Positions 5,675-12,416 of a stretch of 14,937 bases of DNA are shown here, piece by piece. The position numbers and the translations under genes are program-made. The notes under the pieces are model-generated. The model was given only the letters and a program-made list of their open reading frames with translations. It was not told the origin of the DNA and did not search any database. Position 1 is the stretch's first letter; every line of letters starts with the position of its first letter. The stretch comes from Sphingopyxis sp. (lineage in GTDB: Bacteria; Pseudomonadota; Alphaproteobacteria; Sphingomonadales; Sphingomonadaceae), in assembly GCA_026125835.1 (NCBI GenBank), contig JAHCKJ010000026.1:1-14937 (forward strand), given 5' to 3'.

Positions 5675-7447
5675 TCAATGGTTCATTGAGTTTGCGCACC
5701 ACGCGCCAAGAGCATTCAGAAACTGTCGCTTGGTCGCTTGATCACCGCCGCCCACCGCCGCCTTGACCGTGGCGTTGCGCGGCTGCCCGCTCAGCACCCC
5801 CATTTCACCGAAAAAGCTGCCCGCGGGCAGGTAGCGGAGGAAGATCGGCTTGCCGCCGATGTCCTTCTCGACCACCATCGATCCCGACCGGATGACATAA
5901 ACATCGTCGCCCTGCTCGCCCTCGGTCAGCACGACCTTGCCCGCCGACACGCGCTCGACCTCGGCGGTCTCGACGACCGGCGCCAGATCCTCGACCGTCA
6001 GCCCGCCCTTGAAGATTTGCAGCAGCTGGCGTTCGAGTGAAATGCGGTTGATCGCGCGCTTCGCGCCCGGCACCGCCGCCATCAGCTTGAGCGCCGCGGT
6101 GCGCGATACCTCGACGAAGATGCTGTCGGCGCCCGCCCGGATCGTCGCGCCGCGCTTGCGCCCTGAAATCAGCCCGACCTCGCCGAAAATCGACCCCTGT
6201 TCGATCGGCACGGTGACGCCCGGCGCGACCTCCACCCCGGCAAAACCGTCGGCGATCGCGAACAGCGACGATCCCGGCTCGCCCTTCTCGAACACCACCT
6301 CGCCCTTGCGATAGAAGGCGACCTTCGAATCGAGCATGAACTCGCGCATCTGGAGCGGCGAGACATCGGCAAAGATGCTCACGCGTTCGCGCAGATAGTC
6401 GAGCCATTCGCTCACCGGTTTCTGCTGCGGCAAGCCCGCAAAGATCGCCGCCAGATCCTTCTCGTCGGCGGGGGTCAGCGCCGTGTTGCCGTTGATGAAC
6501 TCGACGACGTCATAACCCTGGTTCATGCAATGCTTGATCAGCGGATAGCCCGCGAGCGCGCCGATCACGAAGATGCCGGGCACCGTCGATTCGAAGGTCG
6601 GCGACAGCTTCGGGAAAGCCTCGCGGTCGGGGCCGGTGAACTCGATCCCCATCGATTCGACGAACGCGCGCGGCGCCACCGACCCCAGCCGCGCGACGAT
6701 GACGTCGCACGGAATGCGCTCCTCGCCGTCGGGGGTGTCGAGCGTCAGCCAGCCGGGTTCGACCTTCTTCGGCTGCGTCTCGGTGCGGATCGACATCAGG
6801 CCGTTTTCGCCCGCCTCCATCATGTCGGACACATTCTTCGCCTTGGCGCGCGCGAAATCCTTGGACCGGTTGAGGATGGTGACGGTGTTTTCCAGCGCCT
6901 CCTCGGCCACCCCCAGCGCATTTTCGATCCCCGCGTCACCCGATCCGACGACGGTGATATGCTTGTCCTTGAAATCCTCGGGATCGTCGACCTGATAGAT
7001 GATGTGCGGCAGGTCGGCGCCTTCGCAGCGCATCCGGTTCGGATTGCCCTGCGTCCCGATCGCCAGCACGATATTTTCGGCGTGAAAGACATCGCCCTTC
7101 GCGGTCTTGATCGCGAACGTGCCCTTCTCGCCGGTCACCTCGGTGACGTCGGCGTGATAGGCCACATTCACCTTGTTGTTCGCGGCGTCCTCGTCCCAAT
7201 TGCCCAGAATATATTCGCGCGCACCCTCGGCAAAGCGGCAGTCGGAGCGGAGGTCGAGCCGTTCGGGCGTCGCGAGCACGCGCTTGCCCTTCTGATATTT
7301 GAAGATCGTGTCCGACAGATGGTCGGTCTTTTCGAGCAGGACATGGCTGAGGCCCAATTGCGCGGCGCGCGCCGCGGCGCTCAGGCCCGCCGGTCCCGAC
7401 CCGATGATCGCAACCTTGACGCGGTCAGCGGCGCCCGGCTCGCTCAT
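5675..7447 (-). CDS. FAD/NAD(P)-binding oxidoreductase (YpdA/TrxR-like) fused to two cyclic-nucleotide-binding domains
   Basis: The protein has 590 residues. The first ~325 form a two-dinucleotide-binding flavoprotein: FAD site GSGPAG at 16-21, NAD(P)H site GSGDAG at 168-173, and a C-terminal FAD contact region VPGIFVIGALAGYPLIKHC at 289-307. The thioredoxin-reductase CXXC pair is absent, so YpdA/ferredoxin-reductase-like chemistry is more likely than disulfide reduction. Residues ~350-475 and ~480-565 form two CRP-like cyclic-nucleotide-binding domains. Their phosphate-binding cassettes are FGEVGLISGRKRGAT (421-435) and FGEMGVLSGQPRNAT (546-560), with the key Glu and Arg present in both. The second domain stops just after its cassette and lacks the expected final strand and C-helix. 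It is the first gene of the operon and probably the NAD(P)H entry point. The ATG at 7447 has no clear Shine-Dalgarno but is overlapped by a small upstream ORF. Confidence 0.85.
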   Translation of the reverse strand: MSEPGAADRVKVAIIGSGPAGLSAAARAAQLGLSHVLLEKTDHLSDTIFKYQKGKRVLATPERLDLRSDCRFAEGAREYILGNWDEDAANNKVNVAYHADVTEVTGEKGTFAIKTAKGDVFHAENIVLAIGTQGNPNRMRCEGADLPHIIYQVDDPEDFKDKHITVVGSGDAGIENALGVAEEALENTVTILNRSKDFARAKAKNVSDMMEAGENGLMSIRTETQPKKVEPGWLTLDTPDGEERIPCDVIVARLGSVAPRAFVESMGIEFTGPDREAFPKLSPTFESTVPGIFVIGALAGYPLIKHCMNQGYDVVEFINGNTALTPADEKDLAAIFAGLPQQKPVSEWLDYLRERVSIFADVSPLQMREFMLDSKVAFYRKGEVVFEKGEPGSSLFAIADGFAGVEVAPGVTVPIEQGSIFGEVGLISGRKRGATIRAGADSIFVEVSRTAALKLMAAVPGAKRAINRISLERQLLQIFKGGLTVEDLAPVVETAEVERVSAGKVVLTEGEQGDDVYVIRSGSMVVEKDIGGKPIFLRYLPAGSFFGEMGVLSGQPRNATVKAAVGGGDQATKRQFLNALGAWCANSMNH

Positions 7448-7509
7448 GCGCGCGCACCGGCGCGGCGGCGGACCGCGATCATGCTGCTGACGAACATGCG
7501 AACGGGCAT
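7444..7509 (-). CDS. Possible 21-codon leader ORF coupled to the flavoprotein gene
   Basis: An ATG at 7509-7507 opens a 21-residue frame beginning MPVRMFVSSM and ending in arginine-rich residues. Its TGA (7446-7444) overlaps the flavoprotein start codon as ATGA. A purine run GGGGGGA lies about 5 bases upstream of its ATG, whereas the flavoprotein ATG itself has no visible ribosome-binding site. This fits a short translated leader that delivers ribosomes to the operon. It is a sequence-only guess: the peptide matches nothing I recognise, and short open frames are common in GC-rich DNA. Confidence 0.3.
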   Translation of the reverse strand: MPVRMFVSSMIAVRRRAGARA

Positions 7510-7585
7510 CCCATTCCCCCCAATCGCCTACCCCTAAGCGATCTCAACCTGGATGCGACCCGGACTTATATCCTGGAAGGTCAAG

Positions 7586-7614
7586 CTATGCCCTTGAATG
7601 CGGGAAAAGGTCAA
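7586..7614 (-). promoter_or_regulatory. Candidate sigma-70-type promoter of the redox operon
   Basis: On the minus strand TTGACC (7614-7609) is followed 17 bases later by GCATAG (7591-7586). The -35 is a good match and the -10 a weak one. It would start transcription near 7579, giving a ~70-base leader before the small upstream ORF. A second TTGACC occurs 30 bp downstream (7584-7579) with no convincing -10. Confidence 0.3.
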
Positions 7615-7639
7615 CCGCAAGCGGCGATATGCGAGGCGT

Positions 7640-7666
7640 TTGCGAGACGTTCGCAATTATTTGCGA
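7640..7666. promoter_or_regulatory. Triple half-site operator-like array (TTGCGA/TCGCAA)
   Basis: Three copies of the same hexamer alternate in orientation: TTGCGA at 7640-7645, TCGCAA at 7651-7656 and TTGCGA at 7661-7666. Centre-to-centre distances are 11 and 10 bp, one helical turn each, so two overlapping dimer sites share the middle half. The array lies just upstream of the candidate -35 of the redox operon, where an activator would bind. The cognate regulator is unknown. Confidence 0.45.
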
Positions 7667-7730
7667 CCGAAGGTGGCGGGCTTTGCTTTCGGAAGGCGGC
7701 GGGCGGCCGGTTGCGGCCTCTGTGTTTTCT

Positions 7731-7890
7731 TCCTCTCTCCCCTTGAGGGAGAGATACGAAGGCTTGGCAACTTGCTGCCTAGCCGCAGTTGAGAGGGGGT
7801 TTACGCCTGCTGGCGTCCCATCCCCTCACCAAGCTTCGCTAGCTTCTGACGGAGCAAGCTGCGCTATCCTCTCCCTCAAGGGGAGAGGAT
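7731..7890. repeat. Long imperfect inverted repeat downstream of bpt
   Basis: The outer ends form hairpins built on CTCTCCCCTTGAGGGAGAG (about 7734-7752) and its complement CTCTCCCTCAAGGGGAGAG (about 7869-7887). The inner arms remain partly complementary for about 70 bases, for example AGGCTTGGCAACTTGCTGCC against the AGCAAGCT...AAGCTT side. It lies just past the bpt stop codon and may act as a transcript-end structure. The sequence is unrelated to the other repeats of the window. Confidence 0.7.
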
Positions 7891-7921
7891 GTGAGGCCCG
7901 CTCACCCCGGCGCGGCAACCT

Positions 7922-8695
7922 TCACGCCAGTTCGAACATCTCCGCGAGGCTCGTCGCCGCGCGCGGTTCGAAGCGGGTCCAGCCGTCGGGACCGAGCCGC
8001 TCGAGCGGGCGGAAACGCGCCTTGTACGCCATGCGCGCCGATCCCTCGATCCAGTAACCGAGGTAGACATAGGGCAGGCCGGCGCGCGCCGCGCGCTGGA
8101 TATGGTCGGCGATGATATAGGTGCCCAGCCCTTCGCGCAGCGGGTGCGCGGCGTCGAAGAAGCTGTAGATCATCGAAAGCCCGTCGCCCTGCCGGTCGGT
8201 CAGGCAACAGCCGATCAGGCGACCCTTGGAGCCGTCGGCGGTCGGCTCGCGATATTCGACCATATAGCTGTCGACCGGGGTCTGTTCGACCATGTCGGCG
8301 AAATCCTGTTCGTCCATGTCGGCCATGCCGCCATTGGGGTGGCGCGAGGCGAGGTAGGAACGCAGCAGCGCATATTGTTCCTCGGTCGCCCACGAGCGGC
8401 ACGCGGTCGCGACCAGATCGCCGTTGCGGCGGATGGTGCGCTTTTGCGAAGTGCTGGGGGTGAACTCGGCGGCGCACACCCGCACCGACACGCACGCCGC
8501 GCAATCGGCGCAGCTCGGGCGATAGGCAACCGACTGGCTGCGCCGGAAGCCGATACGGCCCAGCGCGTCGTTCAGTTCGTTCGCGGTATTGCCGCTGAGT
8601 TCGGTGAACACCTTGCGTTCGGTCTTACCCGCCAGATAGGGGCAGGGTGCCGGGCTGGTGACGAAAAAGCGCGGAAAACGGAACGGTGCGGACAC
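7922..8695 (-). CDS. bpt: Aspartate/glutamate leucyltransferase (arginyltransferase family, N-end rule)
   Basis: The protein has 257 residues from a GTG start. The N-terminal Ate domain shows FFVTSPAPCPYLAGKTERKVFTEL with Cys18, and a cysteine cluster CADCAAC (62-68). The C-terminal transferase domain includes NGGMADMDEQDF, YSFFDAAHP, GLGTYIIADHI and GYWIEGSARMAYK. The family moves an aminoacyl group from charged tRNA onto N-terminal Asp or Glu of proteins, marking them for ClpS/ClpAP; in bacteria this is normally leucine. The frame is open further upstream, to 8764. The GTG at 8695-8693 is preferred because GGAGG lies 10 bases before it and homologues start (M/V).APFRFPRFF. It is transcribed alone, with repeats on both sides of its unit. 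Confidence 0.9.
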   Translation of the reverse strand: MSAPFRFPRFFVTSPAPCPYLAGKTERKVFTELSGNTANELNDALGRIGFRRSQSVAYRPSCADCAACVSVRVCAAEFTPSTSQKRTIRRNGDLVATACRSWATEEQYALLRSYLASRHPNGGMADMDEQDFADMVEQTPVDSYMVEYREPTADGSKGRLIGCCLTDRQGDGLSMIYSFFDAAHPLREGLGTYIIADHIQRAARAGLPYVYLGYWIEGSARMAYKARFRPLERLGPDGWTRFEPRAATSLAEMFELA

Positions 8696-8763
8696 GCGGG
8701 CTAAACCTCCAGCTATGCGATGCGGAATCCCCCCGACGCGGGTCCGACGCTCACCACCCACCA

Positions 8764-8791
8764 ACTATGCCGCGACCCGTCAATGGTGCAA
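8764..8791 (-). promoter_or_regulatory. Candidate promoter of bpt
   Basis: On the minus strand TTGCAC (8791-8786) and CATAGT (8769-8764) are separated by 16 bases, giving a leader of about 60 bases to the GTG. The -35 lies within a small inverted repeat, AATGGT (8782-8787) and ACCATT (8801-8806). This could be a repressor site or chance. Confidence 0.3.
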
Positions 8792-8894
8792 AGCCTGTTT
8801 ACCATTTTTAGTCGTGCCGTTCTGACTCACCTCGAAAATTATCTGAATCGGGCGGTAAGGATTGTGCCGATTTGAATCGACTATGGTCTCAAAG

Positions 8895-9032
8895 ATCCTC
8901 CCTGTGGCGAAGCCATGGGGAGGTGGCAGCGGCGAAGCCGCTGACGGAGGGGCCATGGCGCCGACGTCGCGGCCCCTCCACCATCCGCTTCGCGCACGGT
9001 CCCCCTCCCCATGGCTTTGCCACAGGGAGGAT
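8895..9032. repeat. Long inverted repeat directly downstream of pyk
   Basis: Arms of about 60 bases (8895-8954 and 8971-9032) enclose a 16-base loop. The outer 21 bases beginning ATCCTCCCTGTGGC differ at a single position, and the inner AGGGGCC/GGCCCCT ends also pair; the middle is more diverged. It starts 7 bases after the pyk stop, so the pyk transcript should end in a very strong hairpin. The form suggests a dispersed sphingomonad intergenic element; copy number elsewhere cannot be seen here. Confidence 0.85.
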
Positions 9033-9039
9033 TCTCTGA

Positions 9040-10488
9040 TCAGCTATACCCGCGCAGCTCGTCGCCGGTCAGCGTCGCGACGTGCAGTACGTTGGTCGAT
9101 CCCGGGGTTCCGAACGGCACCCCCGCCATCATCACCAGTTTCGACCCCGCCTTTCCGATCCCGTGGCGCAGCGCCATGCGCTTGCCCTTGGCGATCATTT
9201 CTTCGAAACTGCCGATGTCCCTGGTCGATACGGCGTGCGCGCCCCACAAGAGGCCCATGCGCCGCGCGGCCTCTTTCTTCGGCGTCAGCACCAGCAACGG
9301 CGCCCCCGCCCGCTCGCGCGCGACCCGCCTTGCCGTCGAGCCCGAGAAGGTGAAGCAGATGATCGCATCGGCGTCGATCGTGCGCGTGATGTCGCCCGCG
9401 GCCTCGGCGAGCGCGTCGGCGGTTGTCGCGTCGGGTGTCGTTTCGGTAAAATGCAGGCGGCGGAAATAATCGGGGTCGCTTTCGACCGAACGCGCGATCG
9501 AATCCATCATTGTGACCGCTTCCACCGGCCACGCCCCCGCTGCAGTCTCCGCCGACAGCATGATCGCGTCGGCCCCGTCGTACACCGCCGTGGCAACATC
9601 GCTCACCTCCGCGCGCGTCGGCGATGGCGAGACGATCATCGATTCGAGCATCTGGCGACGACACCGGCTCCATCCGCCGCGCGGTGGCGACGATGCGCTT
9701 TTTTTGCAGCGGCGGCACTGCTCGGGCGGCAGCTCGACCCCCAGGTCGCCGCGCGCAACCATCGCGGCGTCGGCGAGCTCGAGGATTTCCTCGATCCGCT
9801 GCACCCCCGAGGGCTTTTCGAATTTGACCAGCAGCGCCGCCTTGCCACCGATCAGCGTCCGCGCCTCGGCAACGTCCTCGGGCCGCTGGACGAACGACAG
9901 CGCGATCCAGTCGACATGCTGTTCGAGCGCGAAGGCCAGATCTTTCCGGTCTTTCTCTGTCAGCGCCGCCAGCGGCACGACGACGTCGGGGACATTAACC
10001 CCCTTGCGGTCCGAAATCTTGCCGCCGACCTCGACCACCGTGTCGATCCGCGACGGCGAGACGCTCTGCACGCGCAGCACCAGCTTGCCGTCGTCGATCA
10101 GCAGCCGGGTGCCCGCTTCCAGCGCCGCGAACAATTCGGGGTGCGGCAGATGAACGCGTGTCGCATCGCCCGGTGCCTTGTCGGCATCGAGTGCAAAAGG
10201 CGCGCCCTTGACCAGTTCGACCGGACCGTCCTTGAACGTTCCCACGCGCAGCTTTGGCCCCTGCAAATCAACCAGGATCGTCGTCGGCCGCCCGGTTTCC
10301 TTCTCCAGCGCGCGGATCGCAGCAATCACCTTGGCGTGGCCCGCATGGTCGCCATGGCTCATATTGACGCGAAAGGCGTCGGCGCCGGCGCGGTGCAGCG
10401 CCGCGATCATCTCGGGATTGGCGCTCGCAGGACCAAGCGTCGCCAGGATGCGCACCTTGCGCTGGCGGGGGGTAAAACTCTGGACCAC
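9040..10488 (-). CDS. pyk: Pyruvate kinase with a frame-scrambled segment in the catalytic barrel
   Basis: The protein has 482 residues and is full length for the family. It converts phosphoenolpyruvate and ADP to pyruvate and ATP, the last step of lower glycolysis. Visible motifs are AFRVNMSHG with Arg40, VDLQGPKLRVG (73-83), the catalytic Lys222/Glu224 in VKFEKPSG, and VARGDLGVELP with Asp248. The C-terminal domain is intact. Residues 258-278, encoded at 9655-9717, do not look like pyruvate kinase. The same DNA read in another frame gives VPPLQKKRIVATARRMEPV, close to the expected sequence. QMLESM (279-284) is correct again, but the conserved Thr just before it (ATQMLESM) is missing. This implies two or more compensating indels. 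The GTG start at 10488 follows GGAG. A repeat forms its 3' end. Confidence 0.9.
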   Translation of the reverse strand: MVQSFTPRQRKVRILATLGPASANPEMIAALHRAGADAFRVNMSHGDHAGHAKVIAAIRALEKETGRPTTILVDLQGPKLRVGTFKDGPVELVKGAPFALDADKAPGDATRVHLPHPELFAALEAGTRLLIDDGKLVLRVQSVSPSRIDTVVEVGGKISDRKGVNVPDVVVPLAALTEKDRKDLAFALEQHVDWIALSFVQRPEDVAEARTLIGGKAALLVKFEKPSGVQRIEEILELADAAMVARGDLGVELPPEQCRRCKKSASSPPRGGWSRCRRQMLESMIVSPSPTRAEVSDVATAVYDGADAIMLSAETAAGAWPVEAVTMMDSIARSVESDPDYFRRLHFTETTPDATTADALAEAAGDITRTIDADAIICFTFSGSTARRVARERAGAPLLVLTPKKEAARRMGLLWGAHAVSTRDIGSFEEMIAKGKRMALRHGIGKAGSKLVMMAGVPFGTPGSTNVLHVATLTGDELRGYS

Positions 10489-10534
10489 AAATGCTCCGAA
10501 CCGATAAAAAGCTGGGGCCGCTTGCGTAGGCGCG

Positions 10535-10564
10535 TTGCCCCCGGCAAGGCAAGCCGCGTATAGC
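10535..10564 (+). promoter_or_regulatory. Candidate promoter of the DUF1244 gene
   Basis: TTGCCC (10535-10540) and TATAGC (10559-10564) are 18 bases apart in the divergent region between pyk and the DUF1244 gene. The leader to the ATG at 10596 would be about 25 bases and carries AAGGA before the start. It is a fair but unproven match. Confidence 0.35.
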
Positions 10565-10595
10565 TATTCATCCCCTCAGCCGAAGGAATAACGCC

Positions 10596-10922
10596 ATGTC
10601 CTGCAGCGACGATCAGGCCGCCCCGAACGATACGCTCGACGCGTTGGACGATGCGGTGGCCGCCGCCGCCTTCCGCCGCCTCGTCCGCCTGCTCCAGCAC
10701 CGCCATGACGCCGCGAACATCGACCTGATGGGGCTCGCGGGTTTCTGCCGCAACTGCCTGGGCGACTGGATTGCCGATGCGGGGCGCATGGACAAGGAAG
10801 CAGGCCGCGCGATCGTCCACGGCATGCCGACCGCCGAATGGAAAGCTTTGTACCACACCGCCGCCACGCCCGAACAGCTCGCACGGATGGAAGCCAGCAT
10901 GGCGAAGAACCCGCATAGCTGA
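10596..10922 (+). CDS. DUF1244 domain-containing protein
   Basis: This 108-residue protein has the conserved DUF1244 core: FRRLVRLLQHRHDAANIDLM, then GLAGFCRNCLGDWI with its CRNC cysteines, then the VHGMPTAEWKALY block and a final ATPEQL. The family is small, cytoplasmic and widespread in proteobacteria; its function is not established. The CRNC pair could bind a metal or form a disulfide, which is inference only. The ATG at 10596 follows AAGGA at a normal distance. The gene is divergent from pyk across about 107 bases and lies 70 bases before the amidohydrolase gene on the same strand, so they could share a transcript. Confidence 0.85.
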   Translation: MSCSDDQAAPNDTLDALDDAVAAAAFRRLVRLLQHRHDAANIDLMGLAGFCRNCLGDWIADAGRMDKEAGRAIVHGMPTAEWKALYHTAATPEQLARMEASMAKNPHS

Positions 10923-10992
10923 GCTTGCGGCGCCGGGGCTTTCGCGACATGGTCACGCGACAAGGTGGACAGCCAACAGGGAGATAAACGGG

Positions 10993-12315
10993 ATGCGCAT
11001 GACATGGGCCGCAGCGACGATCGCGGCAGGACTGATCGCGAGCACGCCGCTTGCCGCACAGCCGTCCGCCACCACCTATATCCATGCCGGGCGTCTGCTC
11101 GACCAGCCGGGCCGCGAACCGCGCGGGCAATCGACCATCATCGTCCGCGACGGGAAGATCGCGGAAGTCCGCGACGGCTTTGCGACGCCCGAGGGCGGCG
11201 CGCGTGTCGTCGACCTGAAGAACGCCTTTGTCCTCCCCGGCCTGATCGACATGCACGTCCATATTTCGAGCGACGACAATCTGCTGCGCAGCCGCCTCGA
11301 AAGCTCGGGCCGCGACGTCGAGGATATATTCGTCATCGCGCAGGACAATGCGCGCAAGACGCTGGAAGCCGGCTTTACGACGGTGCGCGATCTGGGCGGC
11401 GATGGACGCACGACGACGACGCTGCGCGATGCGATCAACAATGGCGTCATCGTCGGCCCCACCGTCATCCCGGCAGGGACGATGATTTCGGTGACCGGCG
11501 GCCATGGCGGGGTCAACGGGCTGAACCGCACCCTCACCCACGCGGTCGCCGCCGAGCGGACCAATATCTGCGACGGCCCCGACAGCTGCGCCAGCGCGGT
11601 GCGCGCGCAGATTTCCCTCGGCGCCGAGGTGATCAAATTCGCCGCGACCGGCGGAGTGCGCTCGAACGTCGCGGGCGGGCTGGGCAAGCAGATGTCCGAC
11701 GCCGAAATGAAGTCGGTGGTCGATACCGCGCACAGTTTTGGCCGCAAGGTCACCGCTCACGCGCACGGCAAGGAAGGCATCGACGCGGCGCTGCGCGCCG
11801 GGGTCGATTCGATCGAGCATGGCAGCTTTATCGACGATGAAACGGTCAGGCTGTTCAAGGCGTCGAACGCGGCGCTGGTACCGACCGCGGTTGCGCCGAT
11901 CGCCGCGCTGGCGCAGGCCCGCCGCGGCGACGCGCCCGCGCCGCAGCTCGCCAAGGCCGAGGAAGCGGCGGCCGCGCACGCAAACAGCATGGCGCGCGCG
12001 GTCCGGGGCAATGTCCGCATCCTGTTCGGTACCGATTCGGGCGTCGCGCCGCACGGCGACAATGCCAAGGAATTTGCGCTGATGGTCAAGGCGGGTATGA
12101 CGCCCGCGCAGGCGATCAAGGCTGCGACCATCGACAATGCCGCCGAACTCGACCGGCCGATCGGGGCCATTCTGGCGGGAAGCGACGCCGACATCATCGC
12201 CGTCAGCGGGGACCCGCTGGCCGATGTCACCGCGCTGGAAAAGGTCGATTTCGTGATGCGGCGCGGCGTCGTTCACAAGGATGGCGGCAAGCGCCAGCCT
12301 TTTCCGCCCGAATGA
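10993..12315 (+). CDS. Secreted metal-dependent amidohydrolase (imidazolonepropionase/Xaa-Pro dipeptidase-like)
   Basis: From the ATG at 10993 the protein has 440 residues. Residues 1-22 are a typical Sec signal peptide (hydrophobic core TIAAGLIAS, cleavage after PLAA), placing the enzyme in the periplasm. The amidohydrolase metal centre is complete: HVH at 88-90, Lys215 (VIKFAATGG, the carboxylated lysine), His256 in TAHAH, His276 in SIEHGS, and Asp348 in FGTDSG. Close families cleave dipeptides such as Xaa-Pro or related amides; the substrate is not readable. The frame is open back to 10771, but the signal peptide and GGGAGA at 10979-10984 support 10993. An alternative ATG at 10999 would keep the signal. 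Confidence 0.87.
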   Translation: MRMTWAAATIAAGLIASTPLAAQPSATTYIHAGRLLDQPGREPRGQSTIIVRDGKIAEVRDGFATPEGGARVVDLKNAFVLPGLIDMHVHISSDDNLLRSRLESSGRDVEDIFVIAQDNARKTLEAGFTTVRDLGGDGRTTTTLRDAINNGVIVGPTVIPAGTMISVTGGHGGVNGLNRTLTHAVAAERTNICDGPDSCASAVRAQISLGAEVIKFAATGGVRSNVAGGLGKQMSDAEMKSVVDTAHSFGRKVTAHAHGKEGIDAALRAGVDSIEHGSFIDDETVRLFKASNAALVPTAVAPIAALAQARRGDAPAPQLAKAEEAAAAHANSMARAVRGNVRILFGTDSGVAPHGDNAKEFALMVKAGMTPAQAIKAATIDNAAELDRPIGAILAGSDADIIAVSGDPLADVTALEKVDFVMRRGVVHKDGGKRQPFPPE

Positions 12316-12416
12316 GCGTTTGAGTCCAAGAAAGCATGGCGAAAACGCAGCGGGACGATTAGGGACGCGGCAGCCGCGATTCTCGCGCCGCACCATCCCA
12401 GTCACCGGAGCCCAAA

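Larger units (their letters stand above)
7448..7921. other. 474-base intergenic control region between bpt and the redox operon
   Basis: No credible protein gene other than the possible leader ORF was found here; the open frames on both strands are unsupported. From the operon start outward it holds a GC-rich leader (7448-7578), a weak promoter candidate, a three-half-site operator-like array, a non-descript GC-rich stretch (7667-7730), and a long imperfect inverted repeat (about 7731-7890) that closes the bpt transcription unit. Confidence 0.6.
8696..9039. other. 344-base intergenic region between bpt and pyk
   Basis: No protein gene is supported here. It contains the bpt leader and a promoter candidate (8696-8791), an AT-richer stretch of about 100 bases with no recognisable element (about 8792-8893), and a long near-perfect inverted repeat (8895-9032) directly after the pyk stop codon. 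Confidence 0.6.

Noticed and set aside
6530..7537. 335-residue plus-strand open frame opposite the flavoprotein gene
   Set aside because: Shadow of clear nucleotide-binding motifs on the minus strand.
7598..8057. Plus-strand open frames in the bpt-operon intergenic region (7598-7792 and 7629-8057)
   Set aside because: They cross an inverted repeat and the bpt gene, have no ribosome-binding site and no family-like sequence.
8696..8764. 23-codon N-terminal extension of bpt
   Set aside because: The GTG at 8695 has GGAGG at a good distance and gives the family-standard N-terminus.
9082..10563. 493-residue plus-strand open frame opposite pyk
   Set aside because: Antisense shadow; composition is Arg/Pro/His-rich and has no recognisable motif.
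10771..10992. 74-codon N-terminal extension of the amidohydrolase
   Set aside because: It overlaps the DUF1244 gene, would bury the signal peptide, and lacks a suitable ribosome-binding site.
10576..12405. 609-residue minus-strand open frame opposite the amidohydrolase and DUF1244 genes
   Set aside because: It is a mirror of GC-rich coding DNA with no domain, while the plus strand has complete catalytic motifs.
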